Source of the DNA: Arachis hypogaea
Lineage: Eukaryota > Streptophyta > Magnoliopsida > Fabales > Fabaceae
Direction: 5' to 3'
NCBI RefSeq assembly: GCF_003086295.3
Contig: NC_092047.1
Location: forward strand, 117,902,449-117,966,448
Length of the DNA: 64,000 bases
Shown here: positions 48,131-60,720 of the stretch, piece after piece
Layout: each line of letters begins with the position of its first letter
How positions within the stretch are numbered: position 1 is the first letter of the stretch
Made by a program: the position numbers and the translations under genes
The notes under the pieces: generated by a model
Database searches by the model: none
What the model saw: the letters and a program-made list of their open reading frames with translations, nothing else
Told to the model about the DNA's origin: nothing

Positions 48131-51100
48131 TTACGAAATCCATGTGCCATCAACTTGAATGGCGGGGATGTGGGAGATTTTGGGCCAAAGCTGTGGATCC
48201 TTCTTCTGACATGGTTCGGACAGCAAAGGGCTTCCATCGATGCTGAGTTGTATTAGAGAGGCAGGCAGCTTATCTCCCTCGATATACTCCAGATTCCAAC
48301 AATCAGTGATAGTTACACGTTGGAGGGAGGTGAGGTGGGCAAGTCCCTTGCATTCCAACGTCTCCAGACTCTCAATGCTTCTCAGTGTGAGAGACTCAAG
48401 TGAGGCAGGCAACCATCCTTCCCTTGGGAGGGACTTCACACTCTCGTCGTATTGACCAAGAATGGTAAGATGAGTAAGCCCATGAAATTGCGAATTCATG
48501 AATGCTGCAGAGCTCACCAGTTTCTCGATGTAGCTGATTTCAAGAGATCTGAGGCTACGGTGTGGATCCCCATTCCCTGTAGGAGACAAATCAACCTCTG
48601 GGCAACCCACTAATGTGAGATCCTCGAGCTGAGGTGCTGCCATTAATAGCTTTGACACAGATTTCAAACTCCCGTACCAGTAGATACGTAAAGAACGGAT
48701 ACATGGAAGAGAGCGTAACACCACAATACACTTCATGTTTCCACAGCCATTGATATGAACATGCATGAGATTCGGAAAGGAATCCAACAACGAGAAGGAT
48801 GTAACTGAATCACAGCAGTTCTCTATTGATAGTTCCTGCAGCGAGTGATGTTGGCCATCCATTTGGAATTCTAGTTTTCTGCAACACCGTATAGTCAACT
48901 GTTGTAGTGATGCGGGAATACCACTCACTGGAAACCATATGTGGGAGGAACAATCTGAGATGCATAAAGACGTCAGGCAACTCAGTTGCATGTGCATTAT
49001 GGCCTCTACCGCCGACTCCACGTGATAGTTTCCTGCAATTGATACCTCACGCAGTAAAGGAGGTAGCTCCCCAATTCTCACTTCATTCCCGCCTTCTATC
49101 CTTAAAGAGGTCAATTCAGGAGATCTTGGAACACAACAACTCAGCTGCTCGCAATTCCAAATCTGAAGGGATTGCAAAGATGGTAGATGATTGGGCAAAT
49201 CTCCTCTCAACATGGGACAGTTATTTATGGAAAGCTCTCGGAGTCTCCGAAATGCATTGAACTCCAGTGAACGCCACTCCTTCCAGCAAGGCATTTTCTC
49301 AAACGAAAGAGTTTCAAGCATTGGGAATGGTGGTGTCTCCAAACAAGATTCACCATTCTGGTTAAAGTAAAACTCAGCACCCACACTTTCCAGACTTCCA
49401 AAATCTGAAATTTCCAGGTGCTTCAAAGAGGGCAACTGTCCAAGTGAAGGAAGCATACAGCAATTCCGGCAATCATCCAGTGTTATTGTGGTGATGTTGT
49501 GGTAGGAAGAATGTCCCACCCAATCTGGAAATGTTGTACCCCTGTAACCATAGATATATAACTCTTTCAAATTAGTGTGAGGTCGTAACTTGTCAAGTAT
49601 ATCTCTTGTCATTTGGGAGTCAACTGTATTCTCCTCTTTATTCAATGACCAACTCAGCGTCATAGAATCAATGCCATCCTTATCAAACATTCTTGCCATC
49701 GAAGCTTCATTGCTGTTGACCACATTCTCCAACTTGTCAATGGAAATAGATTGCTGTAGATCTACGAGTGCTCCCAATTCTTTAATCTTGTTTTCTTCAT
49801 GCTTTCCAACAACATAATCACTTAAAAATTGCAAATTTTTTAATTGGCTCATGCCTTTCGGCATCTCACGTAACTGAGTCCCTCTAATATCAAGATGGCG
49901 CAAATTTACAAGGTCTTTCATGCCAACAGGTAGCATTTTCAGATAACTACAGGAATACAACTTCAAGGTCTGCAAGTTGTACAGGTTACCCAACGACTCT
50001 GGCAATGTCACAATGTTGGTGAAAGAGAGATCCAAGTAACGCAAATGAATCAATTCACCTATTGAATCAGGCACTGACTTAAGAGGAAAGCTTTTTAACG
50101 ACCAAGCTCTCAGGTACTTCAACTGTGACAACATGATACAAGGTGCATTTTCCATATTGAATGGAATCCACTCGTCCAAATTGATTTCAAGAAATGTCCT
50201 TGTATGTTTTACTCTATCACAATCTCCCAAAAGATTTGACATTGGATAATTGCCTTTGGGATTATGTGACAAATGACGAGCTTTAATATCAACCTCAACT
50301 GCATTCAGAAGCTCTTCAGCTCTGAAATAGAATTCTCCAGCACATGTCATTGCTAAATCATGAACAAGATCATGCATCACGAATTTATTTTCCTTGGTAC
50401 TATGAGGTTGCAAAAATGATCTCGCAATTAATTCATCAAAATATTCACCACCAACTTCTTCTATAGTCTTTTTTTCTACTGGTTGCAAAAAATTCTCTGC
50501 CATCCATAACAGCATCAATTCATCCTTAGTAAATTCATAGTCCTTGGGATACAAGGAACAATAAACAAAGCACTGCTTCAAATATGAAGGAAGAAAATAA
50601 TAACTTATCATTAACGCTGGAACAACATTTATTCTGTCATTGGAGAGTTTCCAGATTTCACTCTTCAGTAAATGATTCCAATATCTGATATCAGAATTTC
50701 CACGCAATATGCCTCCAAGGGCTTGAGCTGCCAAGGGCAATCCATCACACTTCTTTACGATATCTCTGCCGATTTTTTCCAGGGTTGGATTCTCCACAGA
50801 AACAGTTGACAGACGTGCATGCTTTGTAAACACCAACCGACAATCTTCATCGGACAATGATCTTAGTTCATGAGGTGAAACAGTCTGCACTAAAGAAGCC
50901 ACATTTTTATTTCTAGTAGTTATGAGAATTTTACTTCCCTTAACCCCTTTTTGAAAAGGTTTTAGAAGCTTATCCCAATCACTATAATTTTCATTCCATA
51001 CGTCGTCCAAGACAATGAAGAACTTTTGCCTCGACAACTTTTCCTTTAAATCAAGCTGAAGTAAATTCAAATCTGTCAAGTTACAAGAACTTGAAGTTAT

Positions 51101-51823
51101 TGCCTCGATTACAGTCTTGGTGACCTTGACAACATCAAACTCTTCTGACACACAAACCCAACCTCGGAAATCAAAATTCTCCTTCACTTTGTTATCGTGG
51201 TAAAGCAATTGGGCCAAAGTAGTCTTTCCTATTCCGCCCATGCCCACAATGGGAATGACAGATAAATCACCATCAGCAGCATCATCATCATCCAACAACA
51301 GTTTCAGTATGGCCTCCTTGTCTTCTTTCCTGCCACATATCTCCGATGGTTCAACAAGACATGTGGATGGAATTCTCCATGACATGTCCACCTTGGCACT
51401 CTCCTTCAGACGAAGATAATTTTTGCGTCTTACAACAGACTCTAGTGTGCCAACTATTTTTTCCATGTCATCAGTATCTTCAATATGTGAATCAACAGCA
51501 CGAGACCAGTAAGAAGAGTTACCTGGATCTTTTTGAGTGGCAGCAATAGCGGCTTTAGTGGAGAGTTCGTCGAGCAAGTCATCAGCCATATAGAGAGCAT
51601 CTTGAAGATCAACAAGCCACTTCTTCACTTTCTTGTCAGTGAACTGCTTCAGCTCAGCATCATCAAGAACAGGTCCAACATCATACAGACAATTCTGCAA
51701 CCTAACAAGCAAGTTGCTCCTTTCGAGGAAAGAGTCGTCTTCTTCAAGTATTGAAGTCAGGTTGTCCAAAACAGCATCAACAAAGGGAGAGAGGTAAGCT
51801 CCACCATAAAGTTTTTCGGCCAT
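48131..51823 (-). CDS. CNL-C: CC-NB-ARC-LRR disease resistance protein, RPP13-like
   Basis: Single open exon of 1230 residues with the same start as CNL-A and CNL-B. Coiled coil 1-130; NB-ARC with GMGGIGKTT, FFIVLDDVW, GLPLAAQALGG, CFVYCSLYPKDYE, LLWMAE and MHDL; then LRRs to the end (GTWIS). It is 20 residues longer than CNL-B because of one extra LRR segment at about residues 905-950 (ELTSLRIEGGNEVRIGELP ...). The RNBS-C motif DEDCWLVF reads DEDCRLVF here. As an NLR it would sit in the cytoplasm, bind ATP/ADP and trigger immunity. The LARD element lies 875 bases upstream and separates it from the conserved TATA element. Confidence 0.92.
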   Translation of the reverse strand: MAEKLYGGAYLSPFVDAVLDNLTSILEEDDSFLERSNLLVRLQNCLYDVGPVLDDAELKQFTDKKVKKWLVDLQDALYMADDLLDELSTKAAIAATQKDPGNSSYWSRAVDSHIEDTDDMEKIVGTLESVVRRKNYLRLKESAKVDMSWRIPSTCLVEPSEICGRKEDKEAILKLLLDDDDAADGDLSVIPIVGMGGIGKTTLAQLLYHDNKVKENFDFRGWVCVSEEFDVVKVTKTVIEAITSSSCNLTDLNLLQLDLKEKLSRQKFFIVLDDVWNENYSDWDKLLKPFQKGVKGSKILITTRNKNVASLVQTVSPHELRSLSDEDCRLVFTKHARLSTVSVENPTLEKIGRDIVKKCDGLPLAAQALGGILRGNSDIRYWNHLLKSEIWKLSNDRINVVPALMISYYFLPSYLKQCFVYCSLYPKDYEFTKDELMLLWMAENFLQPVEKKTIEEVGGEYFDELIARSFLQPHSTKENKFVMHDLVHDLAMTCAGEFYFRAEELLNAVEVDIKARHLSHNPKGNYPMSNLLGDCDRVKHTRTFLEINLDEWIPFNMENAPCIMLSQLKYLRAWSLKSFPLKSVPDSIGELIHLRYLDLSFTNIVTLPESLGNLYNLQTLKLYSCSYLKMLPVGMKDLVNLRHLDIRGTQLREMPKGMSQLKNLQFLSDYVVGKHEENKIKELGALVDLQQSISIDKLENVVNSNEASMARMFDKDGIDSMTLSWSLNKEENTVDSQMTRDILDKLRPHTNLKELYIYGYRGTTFPDWVGHSSYHNITTITLDDCRNCCMLPSLGQLPSLKHLEISDFGSLESVGAEFYFNQNGESCLETPPFPMLETLSFEKMPCWKEWRSLEFNAFRRLRELSINNCPMLRGDLPNHLPSLQSLQIWNCEQLSCCVPRSPELTSLRIEGGNEVRIGELPPLLREVSIAGNYHVESAVEAIMHMQLSCLTSLCISDCSSHIWFPVSGIPASLQQLTIRCCRKLEFQMDGQHHSLQELSIENCCDSVTSFSLLDSFPNLMHVHINGCGNMKCIVVLRSLPCIRSLRIYWYGSLKSVSKLLMAAPQLEDLTLVGCPEVDLSPTGNGDPHRSLRSLEISYIEKLVSSAAFMNSQFHGLTHLTILGQYDESVKSLPREGWLPASLESLTLRSIESLETLECKGLAHLTSLQRVTITDCWNLEYIEGDKLPASLIQLSIDGSPLLSEPCQKKDPQLWPKISHIPAIQVDGTWIS
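51225..51246 (-). promoter_or_regulatory. Candidate miR482/2118 target at CNL-C P-loop
   Basis: Same P-loop bases as in CNL-A and CNL-B; pairing is partial and unproven. Confidence 0.35.
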
Positions 51824-52692
51824 GGTTGAATCTCAAGTGAAGCAGATCAGATGGGATCAGAACAAAGAAAGAAAGTCAATGGATGAGGGAAGTGTTTGCT
51901 TTGTGTGGTAGGTGAAGTTGATTTGACGAGGTTTATGGTCTTCGGACAAAATGATGGGATGGTGTTATGGAAGATAAACAATTGGTTAATGTATTGGTGA
52001 GTGTTATAAGAAAGTCTTATTTTTTTATTGGACAAACATTGTTGTTATATTAATTTAGTAATTTAAGAACAAGCTGTAACGCATTACCAATTTGTAAACT
52101 AAAGTAAAAACTATCTGTGGTTGCACTTTATCAAACTCACTGGTCACTAGATGATAGAGTTAGAGTCAGTTAAAACTTAACTCACTCAATTTTATTTAGC
52201 TTTTTTAATTTTTATTATCTCTAAGTGATTTATATGATAGAATTTCACTTCATGTATTCTTTCTCTTTTTGTCAACAGATTTAAAAGACTATATCAAATA
52301 TCAATTACTCTACTGTATTATTAGAAAGGGACAGAGCAATAATGACTTTCAAATATGCATGTAGATAGTATTTTTGGTAATTAAAATGATTGCTAACTAA
52401 TATTATCTTATTGTCTTAAACCTTATTTGTTACTTTTTTGTGCCTTTTTCTTTTACGTAAATTATGGCAAGACAAAGCGTTTTATTATTTACATGTAAAT
52501 CATTTTATTCCAGGAAGATTTACATAAAAGAAAAGAAAGACAAATATATAACCCGTTTTCCTTTAGCTGACAGAAGTATCTCAGACTAGAACTGAGCTTG
52601 GTGGAATCGAAGAAATGATGGAGAAGAGTGGGGACGTGAGTAGAAGAAGCAGAGAGAAAGAGAGGGAAGCAGAGGGAGTACGAAGACAGAGT
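51824..52692 (-). promoter_or_regulatory. CNL-C upstream region with W-box and CT-rich leader, truncated by LARD
   Basis: Homologous to 17726-18610. W-box TTGACT (minus) at 51874-51879; CT-rich leader at about 52590-52690. The LARD insertion at 52698 falls between this leader and the TATA element, which is now at 60772. Confidence 0.45.
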
Positions 52693-52697
52693 CTTTT

Positions 52698-54487
52698 TGT
52701 CATGACCCAAAATGAGCCATGACTGGCTGGCGTTCAGGTGAATAATCCTATATCAAGCTTAACATACTCAAATATAAATTTCAAAAAAATGTTACAAATA
52801 TTTTACAAGTTTTAAAATAAATAATTATACATTTTTAACAAAAAATTAAAATAATTAAAAATAGTTGAATCCTGTCTGTGACATAGGAAGCATATAACAT
52901 CTAGGAATTTGACAAAGAACAGGAATTCAGTGCAGATCGTTACTCTTGAATAGAAAGTCTCACATAGTCAAGTATTTGTTCCTGAATAATATTTTTAGAA
53001 AAACGGGGTGAGTTTTGCAACTCAGTAACTAGACAATACATCTATAATCGACATGAGACCATATAAATATTATTATCAAAGTAATTTTAATTAGAAAATA
53101 GTAGTTGATAATCATAAGTGAATCAATAAGGGAGTTCTCATACAGAAATCAAATCAAAAGTCCACACTTGGGCAGCTCCACCTCTATGGCTAGCCCTTTT
53201 CTCTAGTGTGTTCGTACAGAATAACAGATCAAACATGTGGCCTACACGTTAGGCTAGCAACGCCCCCTACTAGTTAAGGTCTGAGCCAGATGCATCTAGG
53301 TTAACGTCATAACGACCGTTAACTACAATTTTCTAATACGAGCCTCCCAAACCAATTCAAAGCATATAGTTTCAAATACAATAAATCTTTGATCTTTCAA
53401 ATATATAGAATATCGAATCAAATCAAATTAGATAATACTTTCTCGTCAGAAATATTTTCCAATCATAAGAACATATATATAGTCTCATGTAAAATTTTTA
53501 AAGTATGAGATTCATAAAGATAATTATTCAACTATAATATATCAATCATTCTAATCAAATCAAAGTTCTTTAACAATAGTTTTTCTAAATATAATTAAAA
53601 ACTCAGAATAGTATAAACCAAAAACTTAAAGGTTATAAATGTAAAGTCTACTCACAAAATGCTCCTAAGGGACCAAAGAGATCAAACTCGGAGTGCCGGA
53701 TTAAAGGGTGAAGATGGTTAAAGTAGAATGGAACGAAACAACACAAAATTTGGGACCGGGGCAATAGCAACAACAATTCTCACTACAGCAACATCAACAA
53801 CAGCCCTAGTAGCAACATGGGGAAACCACAGTAACAATAGCAGCAAATCCAATAGCTTACGATGGTTTAAAATTGAGCAAAGAGGGAAAGGACAGAGTCA
53901 ATAGTAGCTTTACGGCAAGACAAGGCAAAACAAGCTTAGTCTTGCCAAAGGAAACAAGGGGATGGAGCATTAGCAGCTCCGATGACCCTCTCGCAGTGAA
54001 GCAGAGTAGAGGCGGAGGTAGCTTCGGGTTGCACCAGCGGTGAGCTTTGGCGACGGCAATGTCTCCCTCAGACGCGGCCCCTTCGACGGCGACGACCGTA
54101 ACTCCAGCAACGAGTCCCAGTAGCGACGATAGTGGTGCTGCCTTCTCTCTATCCATCTCTCTCCTTGTTCGTCTCTCTCTCTCTGCCTCTATAACTCGAC
54201 GGCGGTGACGGTTTCCCATTGCTTTGCCAGTGCCGTCATCTTCTTCTCTTCTCCCCTCAGTGTCTTTCTCACTCCCTCTTCTCTATTTCTTTCTTTTTCT
54301 TTTGTTCAGACTTCAGAGTGTGTGTTTGTGTGAGAGTGAGTAAGTGTGTGGGTTTAATTTAGGAATTAGGGTTAGAATTTGGGAAAAAGAATACGCGTAG
54401 TGTAGGAATTTTGATAAAATTAGAGGGTAGGGTAGTAATAAAAGGAATTAAATATAAAATGTTTTAAAAAAAGCTTGGGATGTTACA
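52698..54487 (-). repeat. 3' LTR of LARD
   Basis: 1790 bases, TGTAACA...CATGACA on the minus strand. It has lost and gained segments relative to the other LTR, for example lacking the part matching 59430-59560 and having extra AT-rich sequence near 52800. Its GC-rich part is at about 53990-54240. Confidence 0.85.
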
Positions 54488-57400
54488 TTCTGCCCTCTTT
54501 GAAAAAATTTTCGCCTTCTAAAATTGATATAATATAAAAAATGTTACATGGTTTTAGCTTTTAACCAAACATGAGAAAGAAGTATAATCGGGTGTAAAAG
54601 TTACAAGATAGGTGTGTGTTAAAACGATACGGTTGACATTCACCGACTCTCGTTCCTCTGACAACTCAGATATACATAGCACTCTTCACTTCGTTCGTCA
54701 ATCTCTTCAAAATACAATCTGACTTCATAATCTCCTTGGTTCTGTAGTATATATCCATGGAAGCAACCAGTCTTATGTGAAGTCTTAGAATTACAACTTT
54801 CTGAACTTCAGCACCGATAAGCTGTGTCCTAATGAACTAACGTATCGCTTGCTATCCGGGAATTGCACGACATCGAAACAAGCACGAATTTAGTCAAAAG
54901 GATTCAAAACTTAAGAAGAGAAGAGCAAATATCACATATGGTGCTCACATGAACGTGAAAGGATGCTTAAGATTGCAATTAAGCAATGGTGTACAGAAAT
55001 AATGAAGTGTGTCAGAAAGAGAACCAATTATATCTTAACAAAAAAATTTGAATCAACAAACTTTGATAGAAATAATAAAAAAAGGTGTACTAGGCCAAAA
55101 CAAGTTCAGGTTGAATCAAAGAAGTACAAAGTTCACAAAGAATGTAACCAAAGTCAATGGCAATTTTTACATAGATTTAAGAAAATGATTAGGGACACGA
55201 TCAGGCAAGAGAAGAATCAAATCAAAGACTTTTTCAAAGAAGATCTAGAACAAGAATTCGAGGAGAATACTAGAAGATATGATGTATCACAGTAAAGCAA
55301 GTTCAGATTACATCAAGAAGTTATATAGTTCACGTAAAGGAATGCAACGTCAACACCTGTGTTGTTGAGAATTTATGGGATAGCCAAAAGCATGATCAAA
55401 TCGAGATATGCATAAGATGTAGGACATGAAACAAAATAATCAAATTTCATTCAACAAGAATTGAAACAAGAAACTCCTGACATGAAATATAGAGGAATGA
55501 ACGATACGTCAAATCACGCAGCACGATTATAACGCATATTTCAACACAAACTATCCCAAGAAGAACACCTAACATTCCCAAACTTAACGATTACCATTAC
55601 TAAAAGAAACGAAGGAGTTTAGAACTACTATTTCTCGCCGGTTATAATTTCTAGCCCTCTGTACGCATCATGCTCAACAATCATACCACAAGATGTGACA
55701 ACACTAGATAGAATATAGAATTTTCTTTTTACAACAAAACTAGAAAGCGAACAAAACAAAACAAAGCCCAGCAGAACAATATCACCATAGAATAAGAGCC
55801 TTTAGAGCATAAGTAAATGTTGAAATCACCGAAAAAATTTCACCATTTCCCTTATTCCATAACCATTCCTCACATCATCATCAAGACTCTAAAAAGGCCA
55901 AAAATTATGAGAATATTGCAAATAACTGAGATAGCATATTAGAAAAAAGACATAGATGTTGCATCTAAAATTAGAAGCTAGGATATATAAAAATATAGTA
56001 TTACCTAGAGATTTCTACTTCTAAACATCAACAACAATAACAAAACGAAATATTCAAACACAATCAATCAAAGCATAGTAATAAAGGAAAAATTTAAAAC
56101 GAGCAAATGCAACATATGAAAAAAAATCCGAAATAAATGAACCAACTAAAAATAGGAAACTCATGAAAAGAAAAGAAAATATTGATAAATTTTACATTTC
56201 CAAGATCAAACTATGATCAATTCACACCCATCATTCTTAGATTAACAAGTTATGATGAAACAACTCAAGATTAAATCCAGTGACTCAAAATGAACCCATC
56301 GGTTTATTTAGAGTTTAGACATCTCCAATTTTCCTACATTGCAAACAAGAACCAAAGCTGTCCAAAAATTAGGAAAGTCAATTTTATTTTATTTTTTATT
56401 TTTTTTACAATGCCTACTTTATAATAATCCGTGAATATAATAAGGGAAAAAACTCATATAAAGAATTTGTTCAACTTTAAGGAATTAGATATCCAATCTT
56501 TTCCATCTGAAATCGCCAGAAATTTTTTTCAATATCTAAGACCTACAATCTCAATCTCACAAACCCAAAAAACCAATCTCCCCAAATTCTGAGAATAAGG
56601 ACAATAATTGAGAACAGAAGAATTTTCAAAAAAAAAAAAAGGTCAAGAAAATCTTCAAGTTTCAAATCTTAGCCAAAAAGCACGATTTATCTTTTACTCA
56701 CCAACAAAAAGCAATCATTCACGATTTATATTTCACCTTCACAGAGTAGACCACGTTCCTTCATAATGAATAAATTGAGATCCACTCAAGCAAATATCTA
56801 ATTTAAAATTAAATTCAAACAACAAAGTAGTAGTACTACTATCACAGTTACAATTATATATTTGAAATCAGCTAATAAAAAAAATAAAAGACAAACATCA
56901 CCAAAACAAATAAAATTATAAGAGCTGATTCTAACACACCCTCATTCATACATAAACGAAATTTTTGTCATGATAATACACATAAAATAGGTTGTTTGAG
57001 CTGCCCTTTAATAAGTTATTCGCGTCTAAATGTAATCCACTGTTGCAACAATGAAATCAAGCATAGCACAGAATTATTAAAAGACACAGACATATTGGCT
57101 GTGGTGTGCACTTCTAAAATCAGACCAACCAAACTATTTCAGTTTCAAAATAATGAACATGATCATAAAAATTCACTTGAAAATATGAAGTCATTTCGAC
57201 ATGGTCAAGAAAAAGTATTTCTTAATCTAACTAATGATAAGCCTAAAGAAAGTATAAAGGTAGTATAATAGAAAACCTTTTGAGCTTTACTTCCATCTAA
57301 CTAGAATGGAAGGGATCCCTAGTGAATAGATGAAAAGTTGTGTGAACTAATAAAATATTATATTGTAAGCATCTAAAAAAGTTAAACAATTTTTCTCCTT

Positions 57401-58834
57401 GCTCCTCAATTTAAGTCTCTGCAAAATTGGCTATCACCTTTTTTTTCAAGTGCATTAACAAAGAACAGTTCATATTTATATATAATCAAAAAGGTAGGAA
57501 CGTGTATGAATTTAGGGACAATGTTTTTGTTTTCCTGCCCTTACAACCAAAGAGAACTTGAAACACACTATTTTGAAATTGACCGCATTTCTATCAATCT
57601 ATTTTTCTTTGTTTGTGTATTCAACCTTTTTTCTTGAACACATCTCAAATATATAATTCCATGAACATGAAACCAGCAAGGAGAAAACAAAACAATATTC
57701 AATCAGGACCATACATAGTAGAAACGTACAATTAGAGACAATCACCTAAAATTCAAATAACCCCTTATTCAATCTAGCCACACAAATAGATTCCTAAAAA
57801 CCAGTAGTTGCTGAATATACTCCCTAATTTGTTGTCATCATTTCAAAAGCCTTAACCTCTTCATTCAAGTATCATATATCTCTTAAAAATCTCTTGAAAT
57901 AACTAATTTCTTTCACAAGCATCACACTTCGCAGAAATCATCAGAATTAGGCAACAATAGAAAAATCATAGAACTCACAACAATTTCATGACAAAAAAGT
58001 CATGTCCAGCATCACAATACCATAATAGAACCAGATCATCAAACTAGAAAAATTCAAATACACTTCTAGATTAGAAAGACCTTCGATCCATCTAATTAAT
58101 CACCCAAATAATTCATTATAGCTAAGCAAATAAAATCATCAATTTGACAAACAACAATAACACTTCATTCATATGTTCATCGCATAATTCTTTTCCTTGA
58201 GCAATTGAATAACAGTTTTCAAGGTTATTGATTCAAAAGAAAGAATCACGAGTGGTTCAAAATTATGTTAGTTTCAAAGATCATCAACATAAGAAGAACA
58301 AACTTGTTTTATCGAAATCCAGAACAAAGTATCTCAATCAGCAACTAAGTAAATACACAATCCACATATCTAATTACAGTTCTATAAAAGGAATAAGATA
58401 ATAATTCACAGCAAAAACATATAAAATCTTTTAGATCATGGATGAAATCTTGAAATCGGAAACCATATAAAACAACATAAAGATAAAGAAAACTAAAGCA
58501 TATATTCACAAAAGCGAGGATGAGTAGAACCAGCTAGAAGATAGAGAATTGAAACCGAAACCATTGTACCAACGCGTTCAAAATAACCTACTAAAGCATA
58601 GGTTAAGATTGGGAATAAGAAAATGATAGGAGTAGCAAGAAGTGGCAGAGGACGCAAGATCACAATAACCAAAAGACAACAATGACATAGAGAGGACAAA
58701 GATGACATTCCTATAGGCCTCTGATAGTATCACAATTCGTACAAATAGGCGCGCTTCTATTCATACAATTTTGATCCTATCATAGGACACTTGCTCCATA
58801 TTTCACAGGTTAACCTAAAGCTTTAATACCACTT
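54488..58834. other. LARD interior without gag-pol
   Basis: 4347 AT-rich bases. The largest frames are plus-strand (antisense to the element): a very basic 110-codon frame at 54963-55295 and a 90-codon frame at 56996-57268. Both recur nearly unchanged in the left copy (30-323 and 2025-2297), but that copy is only recently duplicated, so conservation proves little. I recognise no product. A minus-strand 71-codon hydrophobic frame at 58493-58708 is likewise unassigned. Confidence 0.6.
58820..58831 (-). other. Degenerate primer binding site of LARD
   Basis: TGGTATTAAAGC on the minus strand, three bases from the LTR, same as in the left copy. Confidence 0.7.
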
Positions 58835-60715
58835 TGTCACGACTCAAAATGAGCCATGACCGGCGCTCAGTAGAATATTCTCATAGCAAGTCTAACATAC
58901 TCGGTGCATATCATTACTCTTGAATTCTCACCTAGTCAAGTATTTGTTCTTGAAAAATATTTAGAAAAAATGGGAAGTTTTGCATCTCAGTGATTAGACA
59001 ATACATCTATAATCAATATGAGACCATATAAACATTATTATCAAAGTAATTTTAATTAGAAAATAATAGTTGATAATCATAAGTGAATCAATAAGGAATT
59101 TCTCATACAGAAATCAAATCAAAAGTCCACACTTGGGCGGCTCCACCTCTATGGGTAGCCCTTTCCTCTAGTGTGTCCGTACGGAATAACAGATCCAACG
59201 TGTGGCCTATACGTTAGGCTAGCAACGTCCCTACTAGTTGAGGTCTGAGCCAGATGCATCTAGGTTAATGTCATAACCGCCGTTAACTACGATTTTTTAA
59301 TACGAGCCTCCCAAACCAAATCAAAACATATAGTTTCAAATACAATAAATCTCTAATCTTTCAAATATATAGGGTATCAAATCAAATCGAATTAGATAAT
59401 ACTTTTTCATAAGAAATTTTTTTAATCATATTTTTTCAATCATAAAAACATATTTCACAATTTCGAAGTACATGAATGACAATAAATACTTCAATACTTC
59501 AAACGTATATATTCGAATAAAATCAAATATGATAAAATAATATAAAATTTTATCCAACATATATATAGTCTCATGTAAAATTTCTAAGGTATGAGATTTA
59601 TAAAAATAATTATTCAACTATAATAAATCAATCACTCTAATCAGATCAAAGTTTTTTTAACAGTAGTTTTTTTAAACATAATTAGAAACTCAAAATAGTA
59701 TAAACCAAAAACTTACCTATTATAAATATAAATCCTACTCATAACGTGTTCTTAAGAGATCAAAAGACCAAATTCGAAGTGTCAAATTAAAAGGTAAAAA
59801 TGGTTAACATAGAATGAACCGAAAGAACACAAAATTTAGAATAGCAACAACAATTCTCAGTTTTTAACTGTAGCAACATCAACAACATCCCTAGTAGCAA
59901 CATGGGAAAAGCACGGTAATAATAGCAGCAAATCCAACCGTTTATGATGATTTAAAACTGAGCAAAGACAGAAAGAGAGATCAAGTAGGATAGGACACAG
60001 TTAATAGTGGAGCTTTATGGTAAGACAAGGCAAAACAAGCTTAGTCTTATGGTCTTACCAAAGGAAACAAGGGATGGAGCATTAGCAGCTCCGGTGACCC
60101 TGTCCAGCGTCAACGGTGAAGGACACGGCAGAATAACGATGGCGGCGGTTCCTCTCCTTTGGCAGTGACTCCCGCAGCAGCACTACAAGCTCTGACAAAC
60201 AGGGAGACGCAGGGGTCAACCGCAGTGAAGCAGAGTAGAGGCGGAGGTAGCTTCGAGTTGCACCAGCGGTGAGCTTCGGCGACGGCAATGTCTCCTTCCG
60301 ACGCGGCCCCTTCGACGGCGACGACCGTAACTCCAGCGACGAGTCCCAGCAGCGACGATAGTGGTGCTGCCTTCTCTCTATCCATCTCTCTCCTTGTTCA
60401 TCTCTCTCTCTCTGCCTCTATAACTCGACGGCGGCGACGGCTTCCCTTTGCTTCGCCAGTGCCGTCATCTGCTTCTCTTCTCCCCTCGATGTCTTTCCCA
60501 CTCCCTCTTCTTTATTTCTTTCTTTTTCTTTTGTTCAGATTTCAGAGTGTGTGTGTGAGTGAGTAAGTGTGTCCGAGTTTAATTTTGGAATTAGGGTTAG
60601 GATTTGGTAAAAACAATAAGTATAGTATAGGAATTTTGATAAAATTAGAGGGTAGGATAGCAATTAAAAAAATCAAATATAAAATATTTCAGAAAAAGCT
60701 TGGAAGAACGTTACA
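58835..60715 (-). repeat. 5' LTR of LARD
   Basis: 1881 bases, nearly identical to 3864-5754. The main length difference is in the CT repeat near 60406. Confidence 0.87.
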
Positions 60716-60720
60716 CTTTT

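Larger units (their letters stand above)
52698..60715 (-). mobile_element. Complete non-autonomous LTR retrotransposon (LARD-like)
   Basis: 8018 bases: LTRs at 52698-54487 and 58835-60715, about 4.35 kb interior, degenerate primer site, purine tract, and perfect target repeat CTTTT (52693-52697 and 60716-60720). The unoccupied site is at 18611-18615 and 36486-36490. The interior has no retroviral-type genes. Both interior edges resemble the intact gypsy element (leader beside the 5' LTR; GCCCTCTTTGAAAAAATT against CCCCCTTAAAAAAATT beside the 3' LTR), as do the LTRs. This suggests a parasite of that gypsy family's enzymes. The LTRs have diverged strongly, so it is old. Confidence 0.88.
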
